Assembly (NCBI GenBank): GCA_016212195.1
Contig: JACRGW010000035.1
Location: forward strand, 1-7,023
DNA: 7,023 nt
Reading direction: 5' to 3'
Source of the DNA: Nitrospirota bacterium
Lineage (GTDB): Bacteria; Nitrospirota; Thermodesulfovibrionia; JACRGW01
Below the pieces are notes generated by a model, which had not been told where the DNA came from, searched no databases, and worked only from the letters and a program-made list of their open reading frames with translations. The translations under genes were made by a program, and so were the position numbers. Numbering within the stretch: position 1 is the stretch's first letter; each line of letters starts with the position of its first letter. Below, piece after piece: positions 1-6,264 of the stretch.

Positions 1-134
1 TCTCTAAGATAGCCCAGAAATACAATACCAGTCCTGAGAAGATTAAAGAATGGAATCGACTCACAGATGGCAGGCTGAAACCTGGTGACAGACTATATAT
101 ATTCACCTCTTTAGATTCTCCAGCCTTCTTTTAG
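1..134 (+). CDS. C-terminal end of a LysM-domain protein (5' end outside window)
   Basis: The frame starting at base 3 is open from the window edge to a TAG at 132-134, giving 43 residues. It begins SKIAQKYNTSPEKIKEWNRL and continues with a GRLKPGDRLYIF segment. This is the second half of a LysM module: a helix with the 'Ax.Y.ts...i..wN.l' pattern, then the 'l.pGd.L.i' strand. LysM modules bind N-acetylglucosamine-containing glycans, mainly peptidoglycan, so the full protein is probably an envelope protein. A C-terminal LysM is common in MltD-like lytic transglycosylases and in M23 endopeptidases, but the catalytic part is not in the window, so the activity cannot be named. About ten residues follow the module before the stop. 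The last 32 bp overlap the 3' end of the convergent TPR gene, and I see no terminator between them. Confidence 0.75.
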   Translation, partial: SKIAQKYNTSPEKIKEWNRLTDGRLKPGDRLYIFTSLDSPAFF

Positions 135-813
135 CTTCAGAAAACCAGGGAGAAGAAGGAAAGCCCTCGACTACTTTTTGATAATTCTTGATAGCCTCTT
201 CCTGTTTTTCCTGCGTTTCATAAATCCTTCCCATTTCCGTGTAAGCGAGATCTTTAAGACCTGCCTCAAAAGATATTATCTTTTCGAAAATTTTTAATGC
301 ATCTTCAGTTTTTCCTCTGACTTTATACAGATAACCGAGTTTCTGATAAACAAGGGGAAGGATAAACTTATTTTCAGGATACCTTTCTATAAAAAGTTTA
401 TAAGACTTTTCCGCCTCGTCATAATTCTTGAGTTGAAAATAGCAGTTCCCTGCACCGTAGAGGGCAATTGTTGCCTTCTTAGTCCTTGGATATTTCGAGA
501 CTATCTCCTGATACAGGTCGAGGGACTTCTTATACCTTTCCTCTACAGATATCTTTATATCGGGATAGGGTTTGTCCACGGAGTAAAACCTGAAGGCTTC
601 ATACTCCAGGGCAGATGCCTTAGAGTTATAATAGAAATTCAGGGAAAATATGACAGCAAAAGTTATTATTAAAATTGAGATGGTTCCTGAGATGAAAAGG
701 ATGGTACTTTTCCTTCTGCGGATATATTCGATGATCTTTTCGTAAAAACTTAAAAATTCTTCTGGTCTATCAATACCCCTTTTCTTGGGGACCCTTTTTC
801 TTATCTTAGGCAT
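103..813 (-). CDS. Membrane-anchored tetratricopeptide repeat (TPR) protein
   Basis: A 236-residue protein. The first ~36 residues are strongly basic (KIRKRVPKKR, then IRRRK). One hydrophobic segment at about residues 37-60 (ILFISGTISILIITFAVIF) follows, so it is probably an inner-membrane protein with a cytoplasmic N-terminus and the rest outside. From about residue 94 to the end come TPR-like helix pairs at about 94-111, 115-147, 153-183 and 187-219, with typical landmarks: A-x-Y-x-x-G-N-C-Y, YDEAEKSYKLFIERYP, LGYLYKVRGKTEDALKIFEK, MGRIYETQEKQEEAIKNYQK. Such TPR stretches bind proteins; YfgM-like and outer-membrane-lipoprotein-like scaffolds have this build, but no specific function is shown. 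The start follows the stop of the PHP gene by 3 nt (TAAattATG) with no strong Shine-Dalgarno, suggesting translational coupling. Its stop lies inside the convergent LysM gene. Confidence 0.85.
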   Translation of the reverse strand: MPKIRKRVPKKRGIDRPEEFLSFYEKIIEYIRRRKSTILFISGTISILIITFAVIFSLNFYYNSKASALEYEAFRFYSVDKPYPDIKISVEERYKKSLDLYQEIVSKYPRTKKATIALYGAGNCYFQLKNYDEAEKSYKLFIERYPENKFILPLVYQKLGYLYKVRGKTEDALKIFEKIISFEAGLKDLAYTEMGRIYETQEKQEEAIKNYQKVVEGFPSSPWFSEAKRRLENLKR

Positions 814-816
814 AAT

Positions 817-1482
817 TTACTGGTTACCCGGACTCTTCGGTAACCTTCCTGCTATTATCTTCGAGTTTTTGAGAATCGTATTCACCCATTCTTTTGTTAC
901 ACCTGAAGCCAGAATGATCCTTTCTGCTTCTTCATCTGTTATGAGGTCCTGAGGACTATGGGCATCTGTATTTATAACGAGGCCGGTGCCGAGTTTCATC
1001 GCTACAGAAACGATATGTCCATTTGCAAGACAGTGTCCTGCTCTCGATGTAATTTCAAGATAAACCCCTCTTTCATGTGCCATAGCAGTATCTTCGTGGC
1101 TTATAAGTCCTGGATGGGCGAGTATATCTACACCTGCCTTTATAGAGGCCCTGTTCGTTCCTGGCAGTACAGGCTCTACTATAGTTTCTCCGTGGGCTAT
1201 TACTATTTTTGCACCGAGGTTTCTCGCCTCTTTTGTGAGGTCAGATATCGTCTCAGGAGGGACATGGGTTATCTCTACTCCAGGGATAGCCTTTATCTCA
1301 ACATACCGGTTAAGCTCTTCACAGGCCTTTATAATCCTGGGGATAACGAAGTCAATGTTTGATATATCTACATGGTCTGTAATGGCAATAGCCTCATAGC
1401 CTTTTGTTAATGCCCTGAGGATCAACTCCGAAGGTAAAAGCTCACCATCACTGAATATCGAATGTGTATGAAGGTCTATCAT
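817..1482 (-). CDS. PHP-domain metal-dependent phosphoesterase (histidinol-phosphatase-like)
   Basis: A 221-residue single-domain PHP protein. The metal-binding signature is intact: HTH at residues 5-7, S11-D12-G13, TDH at 35-37, GVE at 68-70, AHGE at 97-99, AHPG at 122-125 and NTDAH at 171-175. These His, Asp and Glu residues are known in the family to bind a multinuclear metal centre that hydrolyses phosphoesters. Length and pattern match the stand-alone group usually named 'histidinol phosphate phosphatase domain-containing'. No other his gene is nearby, so histidine biosynthesis is not implied and the substrate is unknown. MIDLHTHS is the normal beginning of these proteins, so the start is secure despite a poor ribosome binding site (only A-rich sequence upstream). 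It is probably the first gene of a two-gene unit with the TPR protein, 3 nt downstream. Confidence 0.9.
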   Translation of the reverse strand: MIDLHTHSIFSDGELLPSELILRALTKGYEAIAITDHVDISNIDFVIPRIIKACEELNRYVEIKAIPGVEITHVPPETISDLTKEARNLGAKIVIAHGETIVEPVLPGTNRASIKAGVDILAHPGLISHEDTAMAHERGVYLEITSRAGHCLANGHIVSVAMKLGTGLVINTDAHSPQDLITDEEAERIILASGVTKEWVNTILKNSKIIAGRLPKSPGNQ

Positions 1483-1492
1483 TTGTTATTCT

Positions 1493-1519
1493 TTTATATT
1501 AAAGAGAGAATAAAGTCAA
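1493..1519 (-). promoter_or_regulatory. Candidate sigma70-type promoter for the PHP/TPR pair
   Basis: On the minus strand a TTGACT (-35, 1514-1519) and a TATAAA (-10, 1493-1498) are separated by 15 bp, shorter than the ideal 17. Transcription would begin around 1486, only a few bases before the ATG, giving an almost leaderless message; this would fit the lack of a Shine-Dalgarno. The region is very AT-rich, so a chance match is quite possible. Confidence 0.3.
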
Positions 1520-1553
1520 ATAAAAAAGGTATCAGATTCAATTTAATCCCTCC

Positions 1554-1580
1554 TTGAAATAAAAAGGACATTCTGATAAT
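1554..1580 (+). promoter_or_regulatory. Candidate sigma70-type promoter for the S49-atpZ-atpI-terC run
   Basis: TTGAAA (1554-1559) and GATAAT (1575-1580), 15 bp apart, lie about 90 bp before the S49 peptidase start; TATGAT at 1582-1587 is an alternative -10. A promoter for the plus-strand run must lie in this gap unless transcription enters from further upstream, which is unlikely because the neighbouring genes are on the other strand. The exact hexamers are uncertain in such AT-rich DNA. Confidence 0.3.
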
Positions 1581-1615
1581 TTATGATAGTATATTAAAAA
1601 TCACAGTGTAGAATA

Positions 1616-1650
1616 AATCCCCCTCAGCCCCTCTTTATTAAAGGGGGATT
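1616..1650 (+). repeat. GC-rich inverted repeat (AATCCCCC / GGGGGATT hairpin)
   Basis: An 8-bp perfect inverted repeat, AATCCCCC at 1616-1623 and GGGGGATT at 1643-1650, encloses a 19-nt loop. The loop can form a competing inner stem with the same right arm: CCCC (1628-1631) plus TTT (1634-1636) against AAA (1640-1642) plus GGGG (1643-1646), with a TC bulge. It stands out from the AT-rich surroundings and ends 10 bp before the S49 ribosome binding site (GGAGG, 1661-1665). It lacks a downstream T-run, so it is not a standard intrinsic terminator. Palindromes of the form TCCCCCT...AAAGGGGGA are known as dispersed intergenic repeats in several anaerobic lineages. From one copy I can only infer that this is one of them; a 5'-UTR structure is the alternative. 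Confidence 0.6.
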
Positions 1651-1669
1651 AAAATATAATGGAGGAATA

Positions 1670-2446
1670 ATGTTTAACTGGTTAAGAAGAAGGCTTCCTG
1701 GTAGGAAGATAGCGATACTTCCATTTACAGGTACGATCTTTATGAAGTCAACAGAGACCTATATAAATATTGTGAGGATGTTAGAGAAGTCAAAGAGGGT
1801 CAAGGGTGTTATCCTCAGGATGGAGAGCCATGGAGGTGGGGCTGCTGCATCAGAGATGTTTTATCATGCCCTTAAAAGGTTATCAAAGACCAAACCCCTT
1901 TACTGTTACTCCATATTTGCTGCGTCCGGAGGATACATGGCCTGTTGCGGGGCAAATAAGATTTTTGCTCCTGCAAGTGGTATAGTCGGAAGTATTGGTG
2001 TTCTTTCTCTGAAACCTGTTTTTAAAGATATAATGAACAGAATGGGGATAGGTTTTGAGATTACAAAAAAGGGGATCCATAAGGATATGTCATTTTTTCA
2101 CAGGGAATCTACAGAAGAAGAAAGGCTTAAGATGGACGCCCTCCACGAGGATATATACCAGAGGTTTGTAGAGATAGTATCCGAGGGGAGAGGGATAGAG
2201 AAAGAGAGGGTTCTGTCCCTTGCGACAGGGGAGCTCTTCTCTGCGAAAAAAGGACTTGAACTGGGTCTTATTGACAGGATATGTGATTTTGAAGAAGTAC
2301 TCGATTCAATGTCCGAGGAGACAGGTGTGAGCAAAGAGAGGGTGGTCTGGATAAAACCGAGAAGGCCTTTGCTTGCAAGGCTTATGGGACAGTCAGCAGG
2401 GGAGATTGTTGATGAGGTGTTTGGCAGATTCTACGAGATGAGATGA
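1670..2446 (+). CDS. S49-family (SppA-like) serine peptidase without signal anchor
   Basis: A 258-residue protein matching the C-terminal catalytic core of SppA signal peptide peptidases. Visible landmarks: strand KIAILPFTGTI (13-23), GVILRMESHGGGAAASE (46-62, normally R-x-x-S-P-G-G), FAASGGYMACCGANKIFA (83-100) with S87 as likely nucleophile, GIVGSIGV (104-111) and KKGIHKDMS (133-141). K138 is the likely general base, 51 residues after the serine as in short SppA enzymes that use a Ser-Lys dyad. The family cleaves leftover signal peptides or other membrane-associated peptides. There is no clear N-terminal hydrophobic segment (MFNWLRRRLPGRK), so this copy may act at the cytoplasmic face. The P of the usual SPGG motif is replaced (S53-H54-G55-G56-G57). 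The ATG has a good GGAGG at 1661-1665, 4 nt upstream. It leads a close-packed run with atpZ 4 nt downstream. Confidence 0.87.
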   Translation: MFNWLRRRLPGRKIAILPFTGTIFMKSTETYINIVRMLEKSKRVKGVILRMESHGGGAAASEMFYHALKRLSKTKPLYCYSIFAASGGYMACCGANKIFAPASGIVGSIGVLSLKPVFKDIMNRMGIGFEITKKGIHKDMSFFHRESTEEERLKMDALHEDIYQRFVEIVSEGRGIEKERVLSLATGELFSAKKGLELGLIDRICDFEEVLDSMSEETGVSKERVVWIKPRRPLLARLMGQSAGEIVDEVFGRFYEMR

Positions 2447-2450
2447 GATT

Positions 2451-2690
2451 GTGGGAAAGGAAAGAAAAGATTTATTAAGATGGCTTGGAGTTCTGAGTAC
2501 TGTCGGGATAAATATGGTGGCAACAACAGCGATAGGTTTCCTGATAGGCTACTGGCTCGATTCCCTTTTAGGAACCAAACCATGGCTTATGATTCTGTTT
2601 CTTATACTAGGTATTTTTGCAGGTTTCAGAAACCTCTTCAGTATAATTTCAAGGGTGACCAAAGACAAAGATATGGATAATGGTTTATGA
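2451..2690 (+). CDS. atpZ: AtpZ/AtpI-type small membrane protein associated with F0F1-ATP synthase
   Basis: A 79-residue protein with two predicted membrane helices (about 12-36 and 44-66) joined by a short turn. It shows the family pattern IGFLIGYWLDSLLGTKPW, followed by LGIFAGFRNLF. In other bacteria this protein is encoded just before atpI at the head of the ATP synthase operon. Reported roles for the AtpZ/AtpI pair include Mg2+ supply and help in rotor assembly; neither can be read from the sequence. The start is a GTG at 2451, 4 nt after the S49 stop. Upstream Shine-Dalgarno sequence is weak (GATGAGATT), so coupling to the preceding gene is likely. The last 4 bp (ATGA) overlap the atpI start. 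Confidence 0.8.
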   Translation: MGKERKDLLRWLGVLSTVGINMVATTAIGFLIGYWLDSLLGTKPWLMILFLILGIFAGFRNLFSIISRVTKDKDMDNGL

Positions 2691-3061
2691 CTCATGGAGT
2701 GGATACCTTTATTAGAAGGGTGGAGGTAAAGGGTTCCTTGGCTGTCCTTATTGCCGGGGCTTTAGTATTTCTTCTCTGGAACAGAATGGAACCGCTTAGC
2801 CTTATTCTCGGAGGGGTCTTAGGGATGATAAATCTGAGATTGATCTCTAAAACCGTGAAAGGCATTGTTGAAAGCGATAATCCTGCTAAAGCCAAGCGTG
2901 CATTATTCGTAAGTCATATAACAAAATTAGGGATTCTGGGTCTGCTTTTGGTTGTAGTCATTAAGACAAGGACATTTAATCCCCTGACCTTTTTGGCAGG
3001 GTTTGTCATAGTCATAGTGATTATACTCATAGAGGGGATTATCTCTGCCAAAAAGGTATAA
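2687..3061 (+). CDS. atpI: ATP synthase subunit I-like membrane protein
   Basis: A 124-residue protein with four predicted membrane helices at about 15-31, 36-55, 76-93 and 98-118. A glycine-rich second helix (LILGGVLGMINLRLISK) is typical of the ATP synthase I family, which assists assembly of the c-ring of the F0 sector. The position directly after atpZ, with an ATGA overlap, supports the assignment better than sequence detail, because the family is poorly conserved. Unlike the usual arrangement, atpB and atpE (subunits a and c) do not follow; a TerC-family remnant begins 39 bp downstream. The rest of the ATP synthase genes must lie elsewhere. Confidence 0.75.
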   Translation: MTHGVDTFIRRVEVKGSLAVLIAGALVFLLWNRMEPLSLILGGVLGMINLRLISKTVKGIVESDNPAKAKRALFVSHITKLGILGLLLVVVIKTRTFNPLTFLAGFVIVIVIILIEGIISAKKV

Positions 3062-3100
3062 TTCATTAAGATTCTACTTATAACGGAGGTGAAGAGATAA

Positions 3101-3365
3101 ATGGATTGGCTTACAGATCCGCAGGCCTGGATCGCCCTTGTGACACTGACAGCTCTCGAGATCGTACTCGGGATTGATAACATAATTTTCATTTAGCTTT
3201 CTGGTAGTTATCGGTGTGGCCTTGATTGCTGAGGGGTTTGACCTGCATATACCGAAAGGTTACATCTATTTTTCGATGGCCTTCTCTGTAACAGTAGAGA
3301 TGCTGAATATGAAAGTGAGAAAGAGGGCTGTCCCTGTGAAATTGCATAAATCGATAGAAGAATAG
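3101..3365 (+). pseudogene. TerC-family integral membrane protein gene with internal deletion
   Basis: An ATG at 3101 has an excellent ribosome binding site (GGAGGTGA, 3085-3092, 8 nt spacer). It opens a frame reading MDWLTDPQAWIALVTLTALE then IVLGIDNIIFI, the beginning of TerC/YgdQ-type membrane proteins, with the conserved acidic E20, D26 and N27. The frame hits TAG at 3194-3196 after 31 residues. Another frame, starting at 3195 (SFLVVIGVALIAEGF, then HIPKGYIYFSMAFSVTVEML), gives the C-terminal end of the same family and runs 56 residues to a TAG at 3363-3365. The middle of a roughly 235-residue protein, including the second acidic motif and several membrane helices, is missing, about 450 bp. 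The two pieces are out of frame, so no functional product is expected. The intact start signal and well-kept termini suggest either a recent deletion or an assembly error. TerC-family members are linked to metal-ion handling, including manganese export. Confidence 0.85.
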
Positions 3366-3382
3366 ACCAATTAAAGGCAGTT

Positions 3383-5080
3383 TTACATACTTTCTGGTGC
3401 AGAGACACCGAGGATCTTCAGGGCATTCTTTATCACAATTCCCAGTGCCTTCATAAGAAAGAGCCTTGCATAGGTTAGTTCCAGATTATCAGTAATTATC
3501 CTGTATTTATAATAATAACTGTGGAGTTTTGAGGCTAAACCATGAAGGTAATAGGTTATCCTGTGGGGCTCTAAGGACAGGGCACTACCCTCAATTACCT
3601 CAGGATAGTTCGCGAGGTCTTTTATTAAATCTAACTCTTCAGGAAGGTTAAGCAGTCCCATATCTACTGTTTCAGGGAGGATTATCCCTTTGACCGCAGT
3701 CTCCCTGAAAAGACTGGCTATCCTTGCATGGGCGTATTGAACATAGTAGACAGGGTTTTCGCTTGACTGTCTCTTCGCCACTTCGAGGTCGAACTCAAGA
3801 TGGCTGTCATGACGACGGGTAAGGAATATATACCTTGCAGCATCTACCCCGACTTCATCTATTACCTCCTTTAAGGTGACAAATTCACCAGCCCTCGTTG
3901 ACATAGCAACAGGTTTTCCTTCCTTAAGGAGCGTTACAAGCTGAACGAGGAGGATATTAAGGGTTTCAGGTGCGTTGCCTAAGGCCTGAATTACTGCCTT
4001 CATCCTCGGGACATAGCCGTGGTGGTCAGCACCCCATATATCTATTACCCTTTTGAAACCCCTGTTAAACTTGTTGTTGTGATAGGCTATATCTGAAGCG
4101 AAATAGGTATATCTTTCTGTTTTACGTCTCACAACCCTATCTTTATCATCACCAAAACGGGTAGTTTCGAGCCATAATGCCCCATCCCGTTCATAGAGGA
4201 ATCCCCTTTCTTTAATCTCTGATAGGACAGAATCTACTTTACCGTCGTCGTACAGGCTTTTCTCAGAAAACCACCTGTCGTATCTTACACCGAACCGCTC
4301 TAAGTCCTCTCTTATTCCTTTTAAGATCGATTCCTTTGCGTAATCTGTAAAGAAAGGGATAACCTCTTCCTCTGGCATTTTTGACAGGTCAAAGAAATCT
4401 CTAACTTTTGTGATCTTTATTATTTCATCAAGCCTCCTGGTGGTTACCATTTCTCGGGCGATACCCTTTATATATTCCCCCTGATAGTGACCTTCAGGAA
4501 GGAAAACATTCTGATTATGGAATTGTAATAACCTGATCCATACTGATCTGCCGAGGGTTTCCATCTGGGTTCCTGTGTCATTTATATAATACTCCCTCTG
4601 TATTTTGTAACCTGCAGTCTGAAGAAGATTAGACAGGGCATCCCCCAGGGCAGCACCTCTTCCATGACCTATATGGAGGGGTCCTGTCGGGTTGGCACTC
4701 ACGAACTCAACATTAACATCGATGCCAGTACCCAGTTCCGATCTCCCGTAGGTCTCACCCTTTCTGAGGATATCGTTAAGGATTTCATGCCAGTATTCTT
4801 TCCTGAAGGTGAAATTTATAAAACCAGGACCTGCGATTTCTACCTTTTCGAAATCAATATCCTTCCCTTCAAGTCCTTTGAGGATAATCCTTGCTATCTC
4901 AAGGGGACGCTTTCCTTCCCTTGGTGCAAGTGCCAAAGCTATACTTGTAGCGATATCTCCATGGGATTTTTCCTTCGGGGTTTCTATGGGTATTAAGGGA
5001 AGGGTTTCAAACCTAAGGAGACCATTGGTCTTGGCTTCTTCAAGTATACTTTTTATAAGACCTGTAACACTTTGTTTCAA
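3383..5080 (-). CDS. argS: Arginyl-tRNA synthetase
   Basis: A 565-residue class Ia aminoacyl-tRNA synthetase that charges tRNA-Arg with arginine in the cytoplasm. Domains in order: the ArgRS-specific N-terminal domain (about 1-92, with SHGDIATSIALALA); the catalytic Rossmann fold with VEFVSANPTGPLHIGHGRG (HIGH at 136-139), YYINDTG (164-170), WGADHHGY (349-356) and the degenerate KMSKS-like MSTRAG (393-398), normal for many ArgRS; then the DALR anticodon-binding domain, starting near NPVYYVQYAHAR (442-453) and running to the end. Length is standard. The start is a TTG at 5078-5080, chosen because the sequence lines up with known N-termini, no upstream ATG is in frame, and an AGAGGA lies at the right distance. 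The gene is divergent from ppx and convergent with the terC remnant (17 bp gap). Confidence 0.97.
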   Translation of the reverse strand: MKQSVTGLIKSILEEAKTNGLLRFETLPLIPIETPKEKSHGDIATSIALALAPREGKRPLEIARIILKGLEGKDIDFEKVEIAGPGFINFTFRKEYWHEILNDILRKGETYGRSELGTGIDVNVEFVSANPTGPLHIGHGRGAALGDALSNLLQTAGYKIQREYYINDTGTQMETLGRSVWIRLLQFHNQNVFLPEGHYQGEYIKGIAREMVTTRRLDEIIKITKVRDFFDLSKMPEEEVIPFFTDYAKESILKGIREDLERFGVRYDRWFSEKSLYDDGKVDSVLSEIKERGFLYERDGALWLETTRFGDDKDRVVRRKTERYTYFASDIAYHNNKFNRGFKRVIDIWGADHHGYVPRMKAVIQALGNAPETLNILLVQLVTLLKEGKPVAMSTRAGEFVTLKEVIDEVGVDAARYIFLTRRHDSHLEFDLEVAKRQSSENPVYYVQYAHARIASLFRETAVKGIILPETVDMGLLNLPEELDLIKDLANYPEVIEGSALSLEPHRITYYLHGLASKLHSYYYKYRIITDNLELTYARLFLMKALGIVIKNALKILGVSAPESM

Positions 5081-5084
5081 GTTT

Positions 5085-5090
5085 TCCTCT
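5085..5090 (-). promoter_or_regulatory. Ribosome binding site of argS (supports TTG start)
   Basis: The minus strand reads AGAGGA followed by AAAC and then TTG. This is the site that decides the TTG at 5078-5080 as the argS start. Confidence 0.65.
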
Positions 5091-5108
5091 TTTGGGGTTG
5101 GTCAGGTT

Positions 5109-5136
5109 AGTATAAATAATGTATAAAAAATGTCAA
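5109..5136 (-). promoter_or_regulatory. Sigma70-type promoter of argS
   Basis: The minus strand has a perfect TTGACA (-35, 5131-5136) and TATACT (-10, 5109-5114) with a 16-bp spacer. The predicted transcription start near 5102 gives a short leader of about 22 nt carrying the AGAGGA site. A weaker second pair, TTGACC (5143-5148) and TATACA (5120-5125) with a 17-bp spacer, overlaps it upstream. The leader is too short for a T-box or attenuator. Confidence 0.6.
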
Positions 5137-5159
5137 TATATTGGTCAATTATGGATTCC

Positions 5160-5186
5160 TTGACAATAAGATTATTTTCTTATAAT
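5160..5186 (+). promoter_or_regulatory. Sigma70-type promoter of ppx/gppA
   Basis: Perfect consensus TTGACA (-35, 5160-5165) and TATAAT (-10, 5181-5186) lie 15 bp apart, slightly short. The -10 region reads TATAATATAA, which allows a shifted -10. Transcription would begin about 55-60 nt before the GTG start. It faces away from the argS promoter; the two -35 boxes lie about 23 bp apart, so the polymerases could interfere. Confidence 0.55.
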
Positions 5187-5240
5187 ATAACGCCATCCAA
5201 AAACCGTGAAAGATGCATTTTCAAATCCAGTATCAGATTA

Positions 5241-5245
5241 AGAGG
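5241..5245 (+). promoter_or_regulatory. Ribosome binding site of ppx (supports GTG start)
   Basis: AGAGG lies 5 nt before the GTG at 5251. An ATG at 5247 is in a different frame and meets a stop after four codons, so the GTG is the real start. Confidence 0.55.
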
Positions 5246-5250
5246 TATGT

Positions 5251-6249
5251 GTGAGAATTAAAAAAGATAGACTTCTGGCTTCTATAGATATAGGTTCCAA
5301 CACAATCAGGCTTCTTATAGCGGAAGTTAGCAGAACAGGAGAGATAAGAGAACTTTATTCTGAAAGCAGGATAACCCGTCTTGGGGAAGGTATTTCGAAA
5401 GGGAAGGGTCTGGATCCAAGGGCTATCGAAAGGACAGTAGGTGCCCTCAAAATCTTCAAGGAATCCGCAGATAGATATCCCTTGGAAGGGTTAAAAGCCG
5501 TAGCAACAAGTGCAGTCAGGGGAGCTTCAAATAAAAAGGCATTTCTATCGGTGGTTAAAAAGGAAGCCGGGCTTGTGGTAGATGTCCTGACTGGCAGGCA
5601 GGAGGCAACGCAGACCCTTACAGGTGTCCTTGCTGGTCTCAGAATGGTTCCTCCATATTGCCTTGTCATGGATATTGGCGGGGGGAGCACGGAGTTTATT
5701 CTATCAGAGGATAATAAAACTAAAGCGATAGTCAGTATGAACTTCGGTGTTGTGCCACTTACAGAAATATTTATAAAGAATGACCCTGTAGGTAGAAAGG
5801 ATCTAAAAAATCTGAAAGATGCAGTTATAGAAAGGATAGAGGAGGCTAAGAAACGGATAAGGAAGACAATTCGTATTAAAGGAAAAAGAGATAGGCATGT
5901 GGGCAACATTTTACCTGAAGGGACAATGCTGATAGGGACTGCAGGAACTATCACAACCTTAGCCGCTATAGACCAGGGCCTTGAAAGATATAGTTTCTCC
6001 CGTGTAAACAATTATATCCTCAAGAAGAGTTCAGTGGAGAAGATATTTTCAAGGCTTAAGACGATGACCCTTGAAGGGAGAAGAAATATCCCTGTCCTCG
6101 AGCTGGGAAGGGAAGACCTTATTCTGCCTGGTTCCCTTATTCTTCTTGAGGCCATGAGTCATTTCGGCTTCAGGGAAATACTGGTGAGCGATTATGGACT
6201 CAGGGAAGGAGTCCTCATAAATCTACAGAAGAATCTTTCGAAAAACTGA
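5251..6249 (+). CDS. Ppx/GppA family phosphatase (exopolyphosphatase / pppGpp phosphohydrolase)
   Basis: A 332-residue protein of the actin-like ATPase fold. Motifs: phosphate 1, SIDIGSNTIRLLIAE (11-25); VATSAVRGASN (84-94); the catalytic-glutamate region TGRQEATQTL (114-123), where E118 is the likely catalytic residue and Q117 replaces the commoner first Glu; phosphate 2, VMDIGGGSTEFI (139-150); the nucleotide-binding LIGTAGTITTLAA (227-239); and C-terminal VSDYGLREG (312-320). The family removes terminal phosphate from polyphosphate or from pppGpp, linking phosphate storage and the stringent response. The length is that of the short form with no C-terminal HD domain, so polyphosphate versus pppGpp preference cannot be decided. 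It has its own promoter and starts at GTG. The oxidoreductase beta-subunit gene follows after 15 bp. Confidence 0.9.
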   Translation: MRIKKDRLLASIDIGSNTIRLLIAEVSRTGEIRELYSESRITRLGEGISKGKGLDPRAIERTVGALKIFKESADRYPLEGLKAVATSAVRGASNKKAFLSVVKKEAGLVVDVLTGRQEATQTLTGVLAGLRMVPPYCLVMDIGGGSTEFILSEDNKTKAIVSMNFGVVPLTEIFIKNDPVGRKDLKNLKDAVIERIEEAKKRIRKTIRIKGKRDRHVGNILPEGTMLIGTAGTITTLAAIDQGLERYSFSRVNNYILKKSSVEKIFSRLKTMTLEGRRNIPVLELGREDLILPGSLILLEAMSHFGFREILVSDYGLREGVLINLQKNLSKN

Positions 6250-6264
6250 ATGGTTCATTAGGGT

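Noticed and set aside
958..1362. 134-residue plus-strand open frame antisense to the PHP gene
   Set aside because: The PHP protein has all its metal-binding motifs on the minus strand; the antisense frame is Cys/Tyr-rich with no coherent pattern.
1530..1578. TATCAGA (1530-1536) / TCTGATA (1572-1578) inverted repeat as an operator
   Set aside because: Seven-base arms with a 35-bp spacing in AT-rich DNA are easily due to chance, and nothing else supports a binding site.
1616..1650. Intrinsic terminator reading of the GC-rich hairpin
   Set aside because: No T-run follows on the plus strand. On the minus strand the stem is followed by a short A/T mix rather than a T-tract, and no gene ends there.
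3208..3408. 66-residue minus-strand open frame across the terC remnant
   Set aside because: It runs antisense to a clear TerC C-terminus and into the end of argS; it resembles no known protein.
4664..5126. Two plus-strand open frames (110 and 105 residues) antisense to argS
   Set aside because: argS is unambiguous on the other strand; these frames have no ribosome binding site or recognisable motif.
5355..6011. 218-residue open frame on the minus strand inside ppx
   Set aside because: It lies fully antisense to a well-recognised Ppx/GppA gene, and its Ser/Ile/Leu/Pro-rich sequence matches no known pattern. It is a by-product of the codon use of the real gene.
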